A stretch of 53,081 nt of DNA from Treponema sp. Its GTDB lineage: Bacteria; Spirochaetota; Spirochaetia; Treponematales; Treponemataceae. This document shows positions 9,685 through 18,333 of the stretch, one piece after another; the first letter of the stretch is position 1, and each line of letters opens with the position of its first letter. Under the pieces are notes generated by a model, which was not told the DNA's origin, did no database searches, and saw only the letters and a program-made list of their open reading frames with translations. Where the stretch lies: the NCBI GenBank assembly GCA_016294035.1, contig JAEDCT010000014.1, forward strand, positions 1 through 53,081. Direction: 5' to 3'. Position numbers and translations under genes: made by a program.

Positions 9685-10524
9685 ATGAAATCACTAAGAA
9701 AAGCAATTGTCCTTTCGGCATTAATTCTTGTTTCCCGCGGAATATTTGCCCAAAGCTTCTCGCCGGCTGCAGTCAAACTGATCACAGATTTTGATAAGAC
9801 AAGACTGGAACTCACCACATTCCAGGACAAGGCAGACTCCGTGAAAAGAATCGACCAGTTCATTGAAGAAAGAACAAGTGACATATCAAATCTTTCCCAG
9901 GAAGAAAAGTGCGTGTTTGACAGCCTTGTTTACATGGAAAAATTCACCTACACAGTTTTCTATGCCGGTGAGGGAAAGGAGCATGCACCAGTCTTCAAGA
10001 ACTTCAAGAACCAGCTGAAGAAATACGCCAAAAACCCAGGCGCAGACAAGTGGACACACTACACCTACGGATGCATCGTATCATACTGGATGGCCTACTC
10101 AATTCCGGACATACTCCTGAACGGCATGTCAGTAAAGGGAATGTATGAGGATTCACTGGAAAAAGATCCAAACTTCTCGCCATCTTACCTCATGCTGGGG
10201 CAATGGTACTTCTATTCACCTGTAATATTCGGCGGCGGAAAGGAGAAGGCAAAGACATACTACAAGAAAGCCCTGGACACTGCAGTCTCGGACACCGACA
10301 GATACCTTGCAAACATGTACTACTCACAGATTCTCTTTGAACTGAAGGAATATGCAGAAAGCTCAAAGTACCTGGCCGCCGCAAAGTCATACTGTCCCAA
10401 CAGCCAGTACCTTGCCAGGGTTGCCGAGTACAACGCCCGCGGAAATTCAATGTTTGAAATGAACGAAGAAAAATCAACCATAATGAAAAAAGGCAGCGAA
10501 TACAAGAAAGAAAAAAACTGGTAA
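9685..10524 (+). CDS. Secreted TPR-like protein
   Basis: A 279-residue protein with an N-terminal signal peptide (MKSLRKA, hydrophobic core, cleavage near IFAQS at about residue 22). The mature part is alpha-helical with TPR-like repeats in the second half: segments such as PNFSPSYLMLGQWYF, KEKAKTYYKKALD and ANMYYSQILFELKEY have the usual Ala/Tyr/Gly spacing. Proteins like this serve as periplasmic scaffolds; in treponemes some partner with TRAP transporters, but no transporter gene is present here. ATG at 9685 gives a standard signal peptide; the upstream in-frame codons do not. It is followed 43 bases later by the cellobiose epimerase gene. Specific function unknown. Confidence 0.72.
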   Translation: MKSLRKAIVLSALILVSRGIFAQSFSPAAVKLITDFDKTRLELTTFQDKADSVKRIDQFIEERTSDISNLSQEEKCVFDSLVYMEKFTYTVFYAGEGKEHAPVFKNFKNQLKKYAKNPGADKWTHYTYGCIVSYWMAYSIPDILLNGMSVKGMYEDSLEKDPNFSPSYLMLGQWYFYSPVIFGGGKEKAKTYYKKALDTAVSDTDRYLANMYYSQILFELKEYAESSKYLAAAKSYCPNSQYLARVAEYNARGNSMFEMNEEKSTIMKKGSEYKKEKNW

Positions 10525-10567
10525 TCCTTGGGAAATGGGCTTAAAATCATTGTGGAGGCCCATTCTT

Positions 10568-11758
10568 ATGGAATCAAATGAAATACTCGGAAAAATCAGA
10601 AAAGAAACACTAGTCGAATTCACAGACCACATAATCCCATTCTGGAAATCCATGATAGACAGGGAAAATGGCGGTTTCTACGGAAAGATGGACTACAACC
10701 TGAAGCTGGACAAACTGTCTCCGAAAGGATGCATCCTTCACTCAAGAATTCTCTGGTTCTTCAGCAAGGCCCTGATCACAACAAAAGATCAGTCCCTCAG
10801 GGAATATGCTGACCACGCATACAAATTCATCAGGGACAAATGCATTGACCGTGAGCATTCAGGAATCTACTGGTCAATAAATGCCGACGGTACAATAGCA
10901 GACTCAACAAAGCACACATACAACCAGGCTTTCACAGTCTATGCCCTTTCTGCATACCATGATGCAACAGGAAACATGGAAGCACTGGATCTTGCATGGA
11001 AAATACACGACATAATCGAGACAAAATGCAGGGACGAAACAGGCTACATGGAGGCATTCACAAGGGACTTCAAGCCTGAATCAAATGAAAAGCTTAGCGA
11101 GAATGGTGTCATGGCAGAAAAAACAATGAACACACTTCTCCACGTTTTTGAGGCTTACACTGAACTTTACAGGATAACAGGCGACGAGAATCTCAGGAAA
11201 ACACTATACGCAATAATCCGCCAGTGGAAGGACAAAATCTGGAATCCTAAGCTTGAGAGGCAGGAAGTATTCTTCGACAGGAATTTCAACTCCATAATCG
11301 ACCTGTATTCATACGGCCACGATATTGAAACATCATGGCTTATGGACAGGTGCCTTGACATTCTTAATGATGAGGAACTTACAAGGGAAATACATCCCAT
11401 AACAACAAGAATCGCGGAAAAAATTCTCCAGGTTGCCTACAGGGATTCCTCTTTGATGAATGAATGTGACAAGGGAATCGTCAGCACAAAGCGAATCTGG
11501 TGGGTTCAGGCTGAAGGAGTGGTAGGATTCATCAATGCATACGAAAAGACCATGGACAAAAAATTCCTTGATGCCGCAGCTTCAATCTGGGAGTACATAA
11601 AGGAATTCCAGATTGACAGGAGAAGTGGTTCTGAGTGGTACAATGAGATTGATGAAAACCACAAGCCAATAGAATCAGAACTCATTCTTGGCCCGTGGAA
11701 ATGCCCATACCACAACGGAAGAATGTGCATGGAAATGCAGGACAGAATCAGCAGATAG
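10568..11758 (+). CDS. Cellobiose 2-epimerase (AGE family)
   Basis: A 396-residue enzyme of the N-acylglucosamine 2-epimerase superfamily, (alpha/alpha)6 barrel. Many blocks closely match the Ruminococcus albus cellobiose 2-epimerase as I recall it: HIIPFWKSM, ENGGFYG, ILHSRILWF, KTMNTLLHVFEAYTELY, SYGHDIETSWLMDR, WWVQAEGVVGFINAY and the C-terminal GPWKCPYHNGRMCME. The GHD and PYHNGR histidines are the expected catalytic bases. The enzyme converts the reducing-end glucose of cellobiose (or cello-oligosaccharides) to mannose, feeding mannosylglucose phosphorylase routes. ATG at 10568 has GGAGG 9 bases upstream. No signal peptide, so it is cytoplasmic. No mannosylglucose phosphorylase gene is seen here. 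Confidence 0.93.
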   Translation: MESNEILGKIRKETLVEFTDHIIPFWKSMIDRENGGFYGKMDYNLKLDKLSPKGCILHSRILWFFSKALITTKDQSLREYADHAYKFIRDKCIDREHSGIYWSINADGTIADSTKHTYNQAFTVYALSAYHDATGNMEALDLAWKIHDIIETKCRDETGYMEAFTRDFKPESNEKLSENGVMAEKTMNTLLHVFEAYTELYRITGDENLRKTLYAIIRQWKDKIWNPKLERQEVFFDRNFNSIIDLYSYGHDIETSWLMDRCLDILNDEELTREIHPITTRIAEKILQVAYRDSSLMNECDKGIVSTKRIWWVQAEGVVGFINAYEKTMDKKFLDAAASIWEYIKEFQIDRRSGSEWYNEIDENHKPIESELILGPWKCPYHNGRMCMEMQDRISR

Positions 11759-11773
11759 ACTTAACAAATCCAA

Positions 11774-11799
11774 TCCTGCATAAAAGGGAACTGCAGGGA
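11774..11799. terminator. Weak hairpin between convergent genes
   Basis: A six-base stem (CCTGCA/TGCAGG, loop about 11-13 bases) sits between the convergent epimerase and M20 genes. There is no T run on either strand, so termination activity is doubtful. Confidence 0.25.
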
Positions 11800-13026
11800 C
11801 TATATCAACGCCATAAAGGCAATTGTCTTTGCATCCCTTGCAATATTCTCAATGACTGCGTGTTCATTTGGCTGGTGTGCAGTCTCTTCCATTGTTGACC
11901 ACACAACGGCATCGAACCCCATGTTTCTTAATCCTGCCGCAACAGTACCGCCTCCGATTCCAATGCATCTGGGCTCAATTCCATGGACTTCACTGATTGC
12001 CTTCTTCAATTCCCGAACAACCGGCGCATCTTCAGACGTAGCCCTGCTTTCCTCAGACTGAAGCTTCTCAGTTTCAACCCTGACTCCATATTCAGATTCA
12101 ATATGAGCAATTACACAAAGAACCTTTTCCATGACCTCCTGAAGACTGTAAACAGGCAGGATTCTCATGTCCATGCAGAACACGTCATCGCCAGGAATAA
12201 TGTTCACACCTGACACATTCTGATACTGCATTGTTGGCTGAAATGTTGAATAAGGAGGCTCAAAGGCAGGATCATTTTTCGAGAAAACCTTTTCAAGGCC
12301 ATGAAGACGCATGGCAAGGTCACATGCAGCAAGCTTTGCGTTACAACCCTGATCCGGTCTTGACCCGTGAGCCTGCTTTCCAATTGTATGAATCTTGAGC
12401 CAGAGAAGATTCTTTTCGGCAATCTCAATTGTCTCTCCCTTTTCATCACCGCCATCAGGAATCAGGATCCTGTCATTTTTTGAAAAAAGCTCACCATGGT
12501 TTTCAAGAAGCCAGTTCATGCCGTAATTTGAACCGACTTCCTCATCAGCCATAAACAAAAGCTTTATTGTGTGCCTTGGCTTAATCTTCTGATGAACAAA
12601 GGAAAGTGCCGCAAGAACTCCGGAACACAGGCCCTGCTGGTTATCTTCAACTCCACGCCCGAAAATTTTTCCATCCCTTACGGTAACCTGCCATGGATCA
12701 GAATCCCAGAGAGAAAGTTCTCCCTGAGGAACTACATCAAGATGTGCGCAAACCCATAGGGTATAATCACTGCTCTCACCAGGAATCTCAGCAATCATAT
12801 TTGGCCTTATTCCAGAAGACACTCTTGAGTCCGGAGCATCATATCTTGAAAGCAATTCAATTCCATGGGACCTGAGATACTTTTCAAGAACAAGACACTT
12901 TTCCAGTTCTCCGTCACCACCATTTTCCGGTGCCAGGGCCTTCACAGGAACAAGTATTTTTTCCAGCTCAACCATTTCAATAACATTTTCTTCTATGTAT
13001 TTTTCAACCTGACTGAATCTTTGCAT
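11800..13026 (-). CDS. M20 family metallohydrolase
   Basis: A 408-residue M20/M28-clan zinc hydrolase. The metal-binding pattern is visible: AHLDVVP (His and Asp), GRGVEDNQQG (bridging Asp), DEEVGS (catalytic Glu and metal Glu), DGGDE, and a C-terminal His in EETAHQPNEH. A lid/dimerization domain lies in the middle (about 190-300, KIHTIGKQAHGSRPD). The family cleaves amide bonds of small peptides, N-acyl amino acids or related metabolites; the C-terminal GGGTVAAGLRNMG segment is typical of the subgroup that keeps the M20 name without a fixed substrate. ATG at 13026 has GGAG 8 bases upstream, preferred over a TTG at 13044. It is divergent from pncB. Confidence 0.88.
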   Translation of the reverse strand: MQRFSQVEKYIEENVIEMVELEKILVPVKALAPENGGDGELEKCLVLEKYLRSHGIELLSRYDAPDSRVSSGIRPNMIAEIPGESSDYTLWVCAHLDVVPQGELSLWDSDPWQVTVRDGKIFGRGVEDNQQGLCSGVLAALSFVHQKIKPRHTIKLLFMADEEVGSNYGMNWLLENHGELFSKNDRILIPDGGDEKGETIEIAEKNLLWLKIHTIGKQAHGSRPDQGCNAKLAACDLAMRLHGLEKVFSKNDPAFEPPYSTFQPTMQYQNVSGVNIIPGDDVFCMDMRILPVYSLQEVMEKVLCVIAHIESEYGVRVETEKLQSEESRATSEDAPVVRELKKAISEVHGIEPRCIGIGGGTVAAGLRNMGFDAVVWSTMEETAHQPNEHAVIENIARDAKTIAFMALI

Positions 13027-13067
13027 TTTCTTTTCTCCCGACAAAAGTTTATCAAAAATTCCATTAA

Positions 13068-13096
13068 TTGCAATTACTTTGGTAAACTGATATATT
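13068..13096 (+). promoter_or_regulatory. Promoter of pncB
   Basis: TTGCAA (13068-13073), a 17-base spacer and TATATT (13091-13096). The implied leader is about 74 bases and contains short inverted repeats (for example GCAGA/TCTGC), then GGAGG 5 bases before the ATG. Confidence 0.55.
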
Positions 13097-13176
13097 TTTC
13101 CTAGACGCCTTTGTGTTCAGCAGATGCTGCCTGATCACGATGTACACCGTCTGCAAAATTATTTTTGGAGGACGAA

Positions 13177-14625
13177 ATGCATTCAACAATCAGCAAAAGT
13201 GCACTTTTTACAGATTTCTATGAACTCACAATGGCTCAAGGCTACTGGAAAAACAACATGAACGACGAAGTTGTCTTTGACATGTTTTTCAGAAGGCAGC
13301 CTTACAACGGGGGATTCTCAATTTTTGCCGGAATTGAACCTCTCCTGGATTCCCTCGAAGACTTTACATTCGATGAATCTGAAATTGAATACTTAAGAAG
13401 CCAGAAAATTTTTGAGGAAGGATTTCTTGACTATTTGAAGACATTCAAATTTTCCGGCGATCTTTACTCCTTTGAAGAAGGATCCATAATTTTTCCACAG
13501 GAACCACTTGTAAGGATTCATGCAAAACTCATTGAAGCCCAAATCATTGAGGGATTAGTCCTGAATCTCTGTAACTTCCAGAGTCTCATTGCAACAAAGA
13601 CTGCACGAGTCTGGCTTGCAGCAAAGAAAGGCAACGTCATGGAATTCGGACTTAGAAGGGCTCAGGGACCAGACGGAGCAATGGGAGCAACCCGCGCATC
13701 ATATATTGGCGGAGCTCAGGGAACAAGCAACACTCTCGCAGGCCAGGCATTGGGAATTCCAGTAATGGGAACAATGGCTCACTCATGGGTTATGTCATTT
13801 CCCTCTGAGCTTGAAGCATTTGAGGCATACGCAAAAATCTATCCTGAAAAAACAATTTTTCTCATTGACACATACGACACTCTCAAAAGCGGAATCAAGA
13901 ACGCAATCAAGGCCGGGGCAAAGCTTGTTGAAAAGGGATACAACTTTGGCGTAAGACTTGATTCAGGCGACATGTCCTACCTCACATCCGAAGTACGAAA
14001 GGAACTGGACAAGGCTGGATTCCCACAGGCATTCATCTGCGTTTCAAACGATCTCACAGAAGAAATAGTTGAAACACTTGTTCAGCAAAATGCACCAATT
14101 GCCAGCTGGGGAGTTGGAACACACATGGTTACAGGCGGATCAGAAGCCAGCTTCACAGGCGTATACAAGCTTGCGGCAAAAAAGACGGCAGACGGAAACT
14201 TCGAGCCAACAATGAAATTCTCAGACAATCCTTCAAAAAACACAAATCCTGGAATCAAAAACGTATTCAGACTCTATGATGAAAACGGAATGGCAAGGGC
14301 TGACATTCTTGCAATGGATGGTGAAATTCTGGAAGAAGGAAAGGAATACCGCTATTACCACACAATGGTTGACTACAGACAATTCTCATTCAAGGCATCG
14401 AAAATTGTTCCAATGCTCAAGAAAAGAATTGAGGGCGGCAAGAGAATCGGTGAAAAGGAAAATGATGCCGTAATCCTGAGAAAAAGCCGTGAAAGAATGA
14501 TGAGAGAAATCGAAACTCTTGATGCATCCTTCAAGAGAATCCTCAATCCTCATATCTACAAGGTTTCCATGACAGAAAAGCTCAAGGAACTTAAGCTTTC
14601 ATTCATCAAGGCAAATATCAGATAG
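13177..14625 (+). CDS. pncB: Nicotinate phosphoribosyltransferase
   Basis: A 482-residue NAPRTase that makes nicotinate mononucleotide from nicotinate and PRPP, the entry step of NAD salvage. The N-terminal TDFYELTMAQGYW block, the FSIFAGIEPLLD block, the EFGLRRAQGPDGA segment carrying the family's active-site residues, GTMAHSW (phosphohistidine region in this family), and RLDSGDMSYL are all intact. Length is typical for the bacterial form of about 480 residues. ATG at 13177 has GGAGG 5 bases upstream; an in-frame TTG four codons earlier is rejected. It is transcribed alone from a probable sigma-70 promoter and ends in a strong terminator. Confidence 0.95.
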   Translation: MHSTISKSALFTDFYELTMAQGYWKNNMNDEVVFDMFFRRQPYNGGFSIFAGIEPLLDSLEDFTFDESEIEYLRSQKIFEEGFLDYLKTFKFSGDLYSFEEGSIIFPQEPLVRIHAKLIEAQIIEGLVLNLCNFQSLIATKTARVWLAAKKGNVMEFGLRRAQGPDGAMGATRASYIGGAQGTSNTLAGQALGIPVMGTMAHSWVMSFPSELEAFEAYAKIYPEKTIFLIDTYDTLKSGIKNAIKAGAKLVEKGYNFGVRLDSGDMSYLTSEVRKELDKAGFPQAFICVSNDLTEEIVETLVQQNAPIASWGVGTHMVTGGSEASFTGVYKLAAKKTADGNFEPTMKFSDNPSKNTNPGIKNVFRLYDENGMARADILAMDGEILEEGKEYRYYHTMVDYRQFSFKASKIVPMLKKRIEGGKRIGEKENDAVILRKSRERMMREIETLDASFKRILNPHIYKVSMTEKLKELKLSFIKANIR

Positions 14626-14649
14626 CAAAAAAAAATCCATGCCACAAGG

Positions 14650-14687
14650 AACGCTTCGGTTTGAACTTCAGGTCGAAGCGTTTTTTT
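14650..14687 (+). terminator. pncB terminator overlapping a convergent gene
   Basis: A nine-base perfect stem (AACGCTTCG at 14650-14658, CGAAGCGTT at 14674-14682) followed by a T run to 14687. The loop contains the stop codon of the convergent winged-helix gene, so the right arm and T tract are also its last sense codons. Confidence 0.85.
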
Positions 14688-15399
14688 GTTTCACATTCAA
14701 CTGATAACAACCCTTTCCAACATGTTCAATTGAAAATCCAAATTCCGGATGGGATTCAAAGGCCTTTCTCAGGTGATAGACATAGGTATACAAAACCTGT
14801 CTTCTCTTCTGCGAGGATTCATTCCACAAATCAATGCAAATATCATCGCCGGAAATTTTTCTGCCCTTTCTTTCAAAAAGATATTTCATGACACAAAATC
14901 TTGAAGGTGGAATTCCCATCTTTTTTCTTGTATCCTCAAGGTCAACCTGATTATCTTCAAGGCCATTTTCATTGCAATCAGAGCAAAAACTAATGGCAGG
15001 AACATGGCAATTAATTACAGGGTCATTCAGGATCTGTTCAAGGGCAAGAAATTCATAGCGGAATAAATCAACACCACCATCTTTACAAGCCCTGGAAGAA
15101 TAGAATTTATTCTTTGAAATCCAGTAGGCAGCACGAGTATCCTTGTCTGGAAAAGGATCATTAAACACCACAATGGGAAAATAGTGATCCTGAAAGGAAA
15201 ATTCAATGTACGGATTAAAGAGATCCATCTGAAAGCAAAGAACATCAACCAGGGCATAATCCACATCACGGCAATTGGACTTAACATAGCAATAAAAGTC
15301 CTCATCCACAGTGAAAATCATGAAGTCCTTTCTGCCCATTCTAAAAAGAATTCTCCTCATGATTTCCTGGTTTCTGTCCTTTACCAGCGCAACAATCAT
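14668..15399 (-). CDS. Winged-helix (OmpR-type) regulator with degenerate receiver-like domain
   Basis: A 243-residue protein. The C-terminal half (about 150-235) reads as an OmpR/PhoB-type winged helix: PPSRFCVMKYLFERKGRKISGDD, then VLYTYVYHLRKAFE as recognition helix and a wing ending in HVGKGCYQL. The N-terminal half is about the size of a receiver domain and begins with a beta strand (MIVALVKDRNQE), but I see no conventional phosphoacceptor Asp plus Lys arrangement, so it may be an atypical receiver. It begins 8 bases after the kinase stop, making it the last gene of the FHA-phosphatase-kinase operon; phosphorylation by that kinase is plausible but unproven. Its 3' end runs through the pncB terminator. 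Confidence 0.75.
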   Translation of the reverse strand: MIVALVKDRNQEIMRRILFRMGRKDFMIFTVDEDFYCYVKSNCRDVDYALVDVLCFQMDLFNPYIEFSFQDHYFPIVVFNDPFPDKDTRAAYWISKNKFYSSRACKDGGVDLFRYEFLALEQILNDPVINCHVPAISFCSDCNENGLEDNQVDLEDTRKKMGIPPSRFCVMKYLFERKGRKISGDDICIDLWNESSQKRRQVLYTYVYHLRKAFESHPEFGFSIEHVGKGCYQLNVKQKNAST

Positions 15400-15407
15400 C
15401 TGCTTTG

Positions 15408-17192
15408 TTATTTTTTTCTCATGCTGGCATTGATGAAAAGCTCATCCTGATACCAGTCAAGGCGCAGGCTGAAATACTCATCACTGAAACCTTCAGTCTG
15501 TGCAATAAATTTGTATATTGATCCAGTCTTAAGCTTAGTCATGTCAAAATCAGAAACATTCTGGTACTTGCCTCCGCTGGAAATCTGGAACACTGTCTTA
15601 TCTGTAAGGTCTTCTCCAGTCTCGCTGTCTGTAGCCTGAAAATGAACCGCAAGATTTCTGGTTGCGTTCTTAAGGAAGTCAAGTTTCATGTCAATGGCAG
15701 TATCCTCAACATTAAGGCTTTTCCACCAGACACAAGGGCCTTCCGCAATCTTGACCCGATACTTCCCAGGCTTAAGGTAAACGGGCTTTATGGTACATTC
15801 AATATTGTCACCGGCAACCTCAGAATCTGCATAGAAGACTCGTCTTGTTCCCTCGACCTCAGGAATCTCACCGCCATCATTTACAAAGAAAAATGCGCGT
15901 GCAGGAATATCTGCCTCAGGCGAAGCTGTAGACGGCATTACAAGTCTCAGTGTAACCGGAGTATACCATCTGGTCATGAAATACTTGTGCACAAGACCCT
16001 CGTTCCATGCATACCAGAATCCGGCTCCCAGACATGCGGCAACACCAAGTGCCCCGAAAAGTTTCTTTGCTCCGTGATTTTTTTCGACATACTCACTGAA
16101 CTTATATGCCTTTCCGGAAATTACAGATCTGGCAAGATCAACCCTGATGGCATGAGTGTCATACTTTCCAAGATATTTTTTTATTTTCTGGATTACGGGG
16201 TCAATTGACTTGTATCTTCTTTCCTTCTTTGGCTTCATCATTTTCTTGATGAGAGAGCGCACAACCTTTGGAAGGTCCTTCACGATTTTCTGAGGAGGAA
16301 TGTAATCTCCCTTCTTGATTTTCGAGATAGTCTTCCTGCTCATGTCGCCGTCATAAGGCTTGTTTCCGGTAACCATTTCATACAACATGACACCCATGGA
16401 ATAGATGTCGGCCCTGTAATCAACAGAACTTGCGTCATCCAGCTGTTCAGGTGACATATATGCAGGAGTTCCCAAAGCCGTTCCTGACAGGGTAAGATTC
16501 ATGTCAGCACCAGTGAGAGTCATGTCTTTTGGTGATGATTGCTTGTCTTCAACCTCAGCATCATCATCCTTTTCGTTGCCGGCAATACCAAAATCTGCAA
16601 GCTTTACCTGACCAGTCTTTGACATGAGAATGTTTCCCGGCTTAATGTCCCTGTGAATGATTTTCTTTCTGTGAGCAGCCTGAAGTCCATAGCAGGCATC
16701 CAGGAATATGAGCAGTGCAAGCTGGGGAGGAAGACTTCCGTTATTCTCGATAAGCTTATCAAGGGAAATACCATCTACAAGTTCAAGAACAATATAGTCA
16801 GACCTTCCCTCATGAAAATGGTCATACAAGCGAACAACATAGGGGCTTGAAAGATCCATCATGATTTGTGCTTCACGCCTGAACCTTTCATGGATCATCT
16901 TGCCGCCAGTCTTGAGAGTGAGTTTCTTTATGATGACCTGACGCTTCAGGGACGGATGTTCTGCAACATAGACAGCACCCATTCCTCCCTTGGCAATTTC
17001 TTTGGCATGCTTGTACTTTCCAATATCAATAACAGCCCTTGCAGACTGTGCCCTGGAAATAAGCGATGCCTTTGGCTCTGATGATCTTGAAACAACAGTA
17101 CTGGATGATGTTTTTGGTGCAGCTTTTGTCTTTGCCTGAATTACAGTTGCACTGCTTTTTTTTGTTGAAACAACGGTCTTGTCATCTGACAT
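15408..17192 (-). CDS. Hanks-type serine/threonine protein kinase, membrane-anchored
   Basis: A 594-residue kinase. Residues 1-55 form a Ser/Thr/Lys/Ala-rich tail with TVVS (6-9), TVIQ (16-19) and TVVS (32-35). The kinase domain follows: glycine loop KGGMGAVY (68-75), ATP lysine K89 in VIIKK, catalytic HRDIKPGN (180-187), DFG (200-202), a long Thr-rich activation loop, then GTPAYMSPEQ (241-250). A single transmembrane helix lies near 378-398. The last 195 residues are extracytoplasmic and beta-rich, probably a sensor. ATG at 17192 has GAGGGGG just upstream. It lies downstream of a metallophosphatase and an FHA gene, giving writer, eraser and reader of phospho-threonine in one operon. A 14-base palindrome precedes its ribosome binding site. 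Confidence 0.92.
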   Translation of the reverse strand: MSDDKTVVSTKKSSATVIQAKTKAAPKTSSSTVVSRSSEPKASLISRAQSARAVIDIGKYKHAKEIAKGGMGAVYVAEHPSLKRQVIIKKLTLKTGGKMIHERFRREAQIMMDLSSPYVVRLYDHFHEGRSDYIVLELVDGISLDKLIENNGSLPPQLALLIFLDACYGLQAAHRKKIIHRDIKPGNILMSKTGQVKLADFGIAGNEKDDDAEVEDKQSSPKDMTLTGADMNLTLSGTALGTPAYMSPEQLDDASSVDYRADIYSMGVMLYEMVTGNKPYDGDMSRKTISKIKKGDYIPPQKIVKDLPKVVRSLIKKMMKPKKERRYKSIDPVIQKIKKYLGKYDTHAIRVDLARSVISGKAYKFSEYVEKNHGAKKLFGALGVAACLGAGFWYAWNEGLVHKYFMTRWYTPVTLRLVMPSTASPEADIPARAFFFVNDGGEIPEVEGTRRVFYADSEVAGDNIECTIKPVYLKPGKYRVKIAEGPCVWWKSLNVEDTAIDMKLDFLKNATRNLAVHFQATDSETGEDLTDKTVFQISSGGKYQNVSDFDMTKLKTGSIYKFIAQTEGFSDEYFSLRLDWYQDELFINASMRKK

Positions 17193-17208
17193 TTTTTCCC
17201 CCTCAAAA

Positions 17209-17222
17209 CCTGGAATTCCAGG
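17209..17222. promoter_or_regulatory. 14-base perfect palindrome upstream of the kinase gene
   Basis: CCTGGAATTCCAGG is its own reverse complement and lies 16 bases before the kinase ATG, directly upstream of its ribosome binding site. It could be an operator or form an mRNA hairpin affecting translation. Function is not known. Confidence 0.35.
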
Positions 17223-17312
17223 AAACAACCTATGGGAACCCCTAAAGCTTCAGCTTATAAAAGTACCCTGAATATGAAATACCCCTGAAACTGATTTTCA
17301 GGAGATTTGAAT

Positions 17313-18332
17313 TTACAGACTGATGATATCCTTTTCCGGGTAAAAATCACGCCCGGGATCAACAAAAGCCACGTTCATTTCATCCGGATTGTGAATCTGA
17401 ATATACGAGTCCTTCTGCCGCAAGCTGTATTTTGCCTGCATTACAGGTCTGTGTCCGCCAAACCAGATGACACCATTTCTCTTTGATTTTGGACAAAGCT
17501 TCTTGAGAATCTTCTGGCATGTGTCATCCTCAACATCATCATTTGCGGTCCAGGTAAAGGACTCAGTTATCTCAGGATTTTTCTTGTAGTTGATGATTTC
17601 TTTTTTTGTAAAAACCGAAAAAGGCTCCGCGTGACTAACGGCAAAATCCCTGAACACGGCACAAACAGGAAGAGCCTTTTCCCAATAGCTTATGAGGAAC
17701 AGAATAATGTCTCCGTACCAATGGCGGATAAATTCAAGGCACATCTGCCCTTCCTGAACAAACTTCTTGAAACTGTAATTTCCATTCCCCGTTTCATTGA
17801 GAACATTCTCGTGATTCCCTTTGAGGAAATGAAAATTCTTTGGGAATGAATTCTTCAAGAGCATCAGGGACTGCCACACACTGAAATTCTCACGCATTTC
17901 TTCCTGCATGGTTTCAGAAACACAGTCACCTGACAGATATGAATCATAACTTGAAACCCATCTTTCGTAGGCTCTCTTCTCACCATGAACGGCATCACCC
18001 ACACAAACAACAATAATTCTGTCTTCATTGAGTGCATTCAGGACACTAATGTTTTCCATGGCAGGAATCCTGTATTCAAGAAGCCTAATGATAAAATCAC
18101 ATCTACCGTGAATATCAGGAACCACAATAACAGGCAGGTCACTTTCCGTAAAATCCAGAAGTCCACCAGCCTTCTTGTGGCTATCCAAGGGCCTGTAGTC
18201 ACTGGATTCATTCTCCAGGTTCTCGAGGGAATTTTCCAGAAATGACTGCAAATCCTTTTCTTCGGGAAGAGGAGCGTCCTTGAGACTGATTATTTTTTTT
18301 CCAAGGGATTCAAGCTGTGATTCACTAAGCAT
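17313..18332 (-). CDS. Calcineurin-like metallophosphatase
   Basis: A 339-residue metallophosphoesterase. The dinuclear-metal motifs occur in order: PDIHGR (Asp73, His75), VGDAVHG (Gly-Asp 112-113), KGNHEN (172-175) and GGH near the C terminus (FGGHRPV). The DIHG...GD...GNHE arrangement resembles PPP-type protein phosphatases and ApaH-like enzymes rather than the PP2C enzymes that usually accompany bacterial Hanks kinases. Its position, one base after the FHA gene and 120 bases before the kinase gene, suggests it dephosphorylates kinase targets; a diadenosine-polyphosphate or other phosphoester substrate cannot be excluded. No signal peptide, so it is cytoplasmic. Confidence 0.85.
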   Translation of the reverse strand: MLSESQLESLGKKIISLKDAPLPEEKDLQSFLENSLENLENESSDYRPLDSHKKAGGLLDFTESDLPVIVVPDIHGRCDFIIRLLEYRIPAMENISVLNALNEDRIIVVCVGDAVHGEKRAYERWVSSYDSYLSGDCVSETMQEEMRENFSVWQSLMLLKNSFPKNFHFLKGNHENVLNETGNGNYSFKKFVQEGQMCLEFIRHWYGDIILFLISYWEKALPVCAVFRDFAVSHAEPFSVFTKKEIINYKKNPEITESFTWTANDDVEDDTCQKILKKLCPKSKRNGVIWFGGHRPVMQAKYSLRQKDSYIQIHNPDEMNVAFVDPGRDFYPEKDIISL

Positions 18333-18333
18333 T

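Noticed and set aside
13103..13176. NAD-related riboswitch in the pncB leader
   Set aside because: The leader has short inverted repeats but I could not fit it to a known riboswitch core; a covariance search would be needed.
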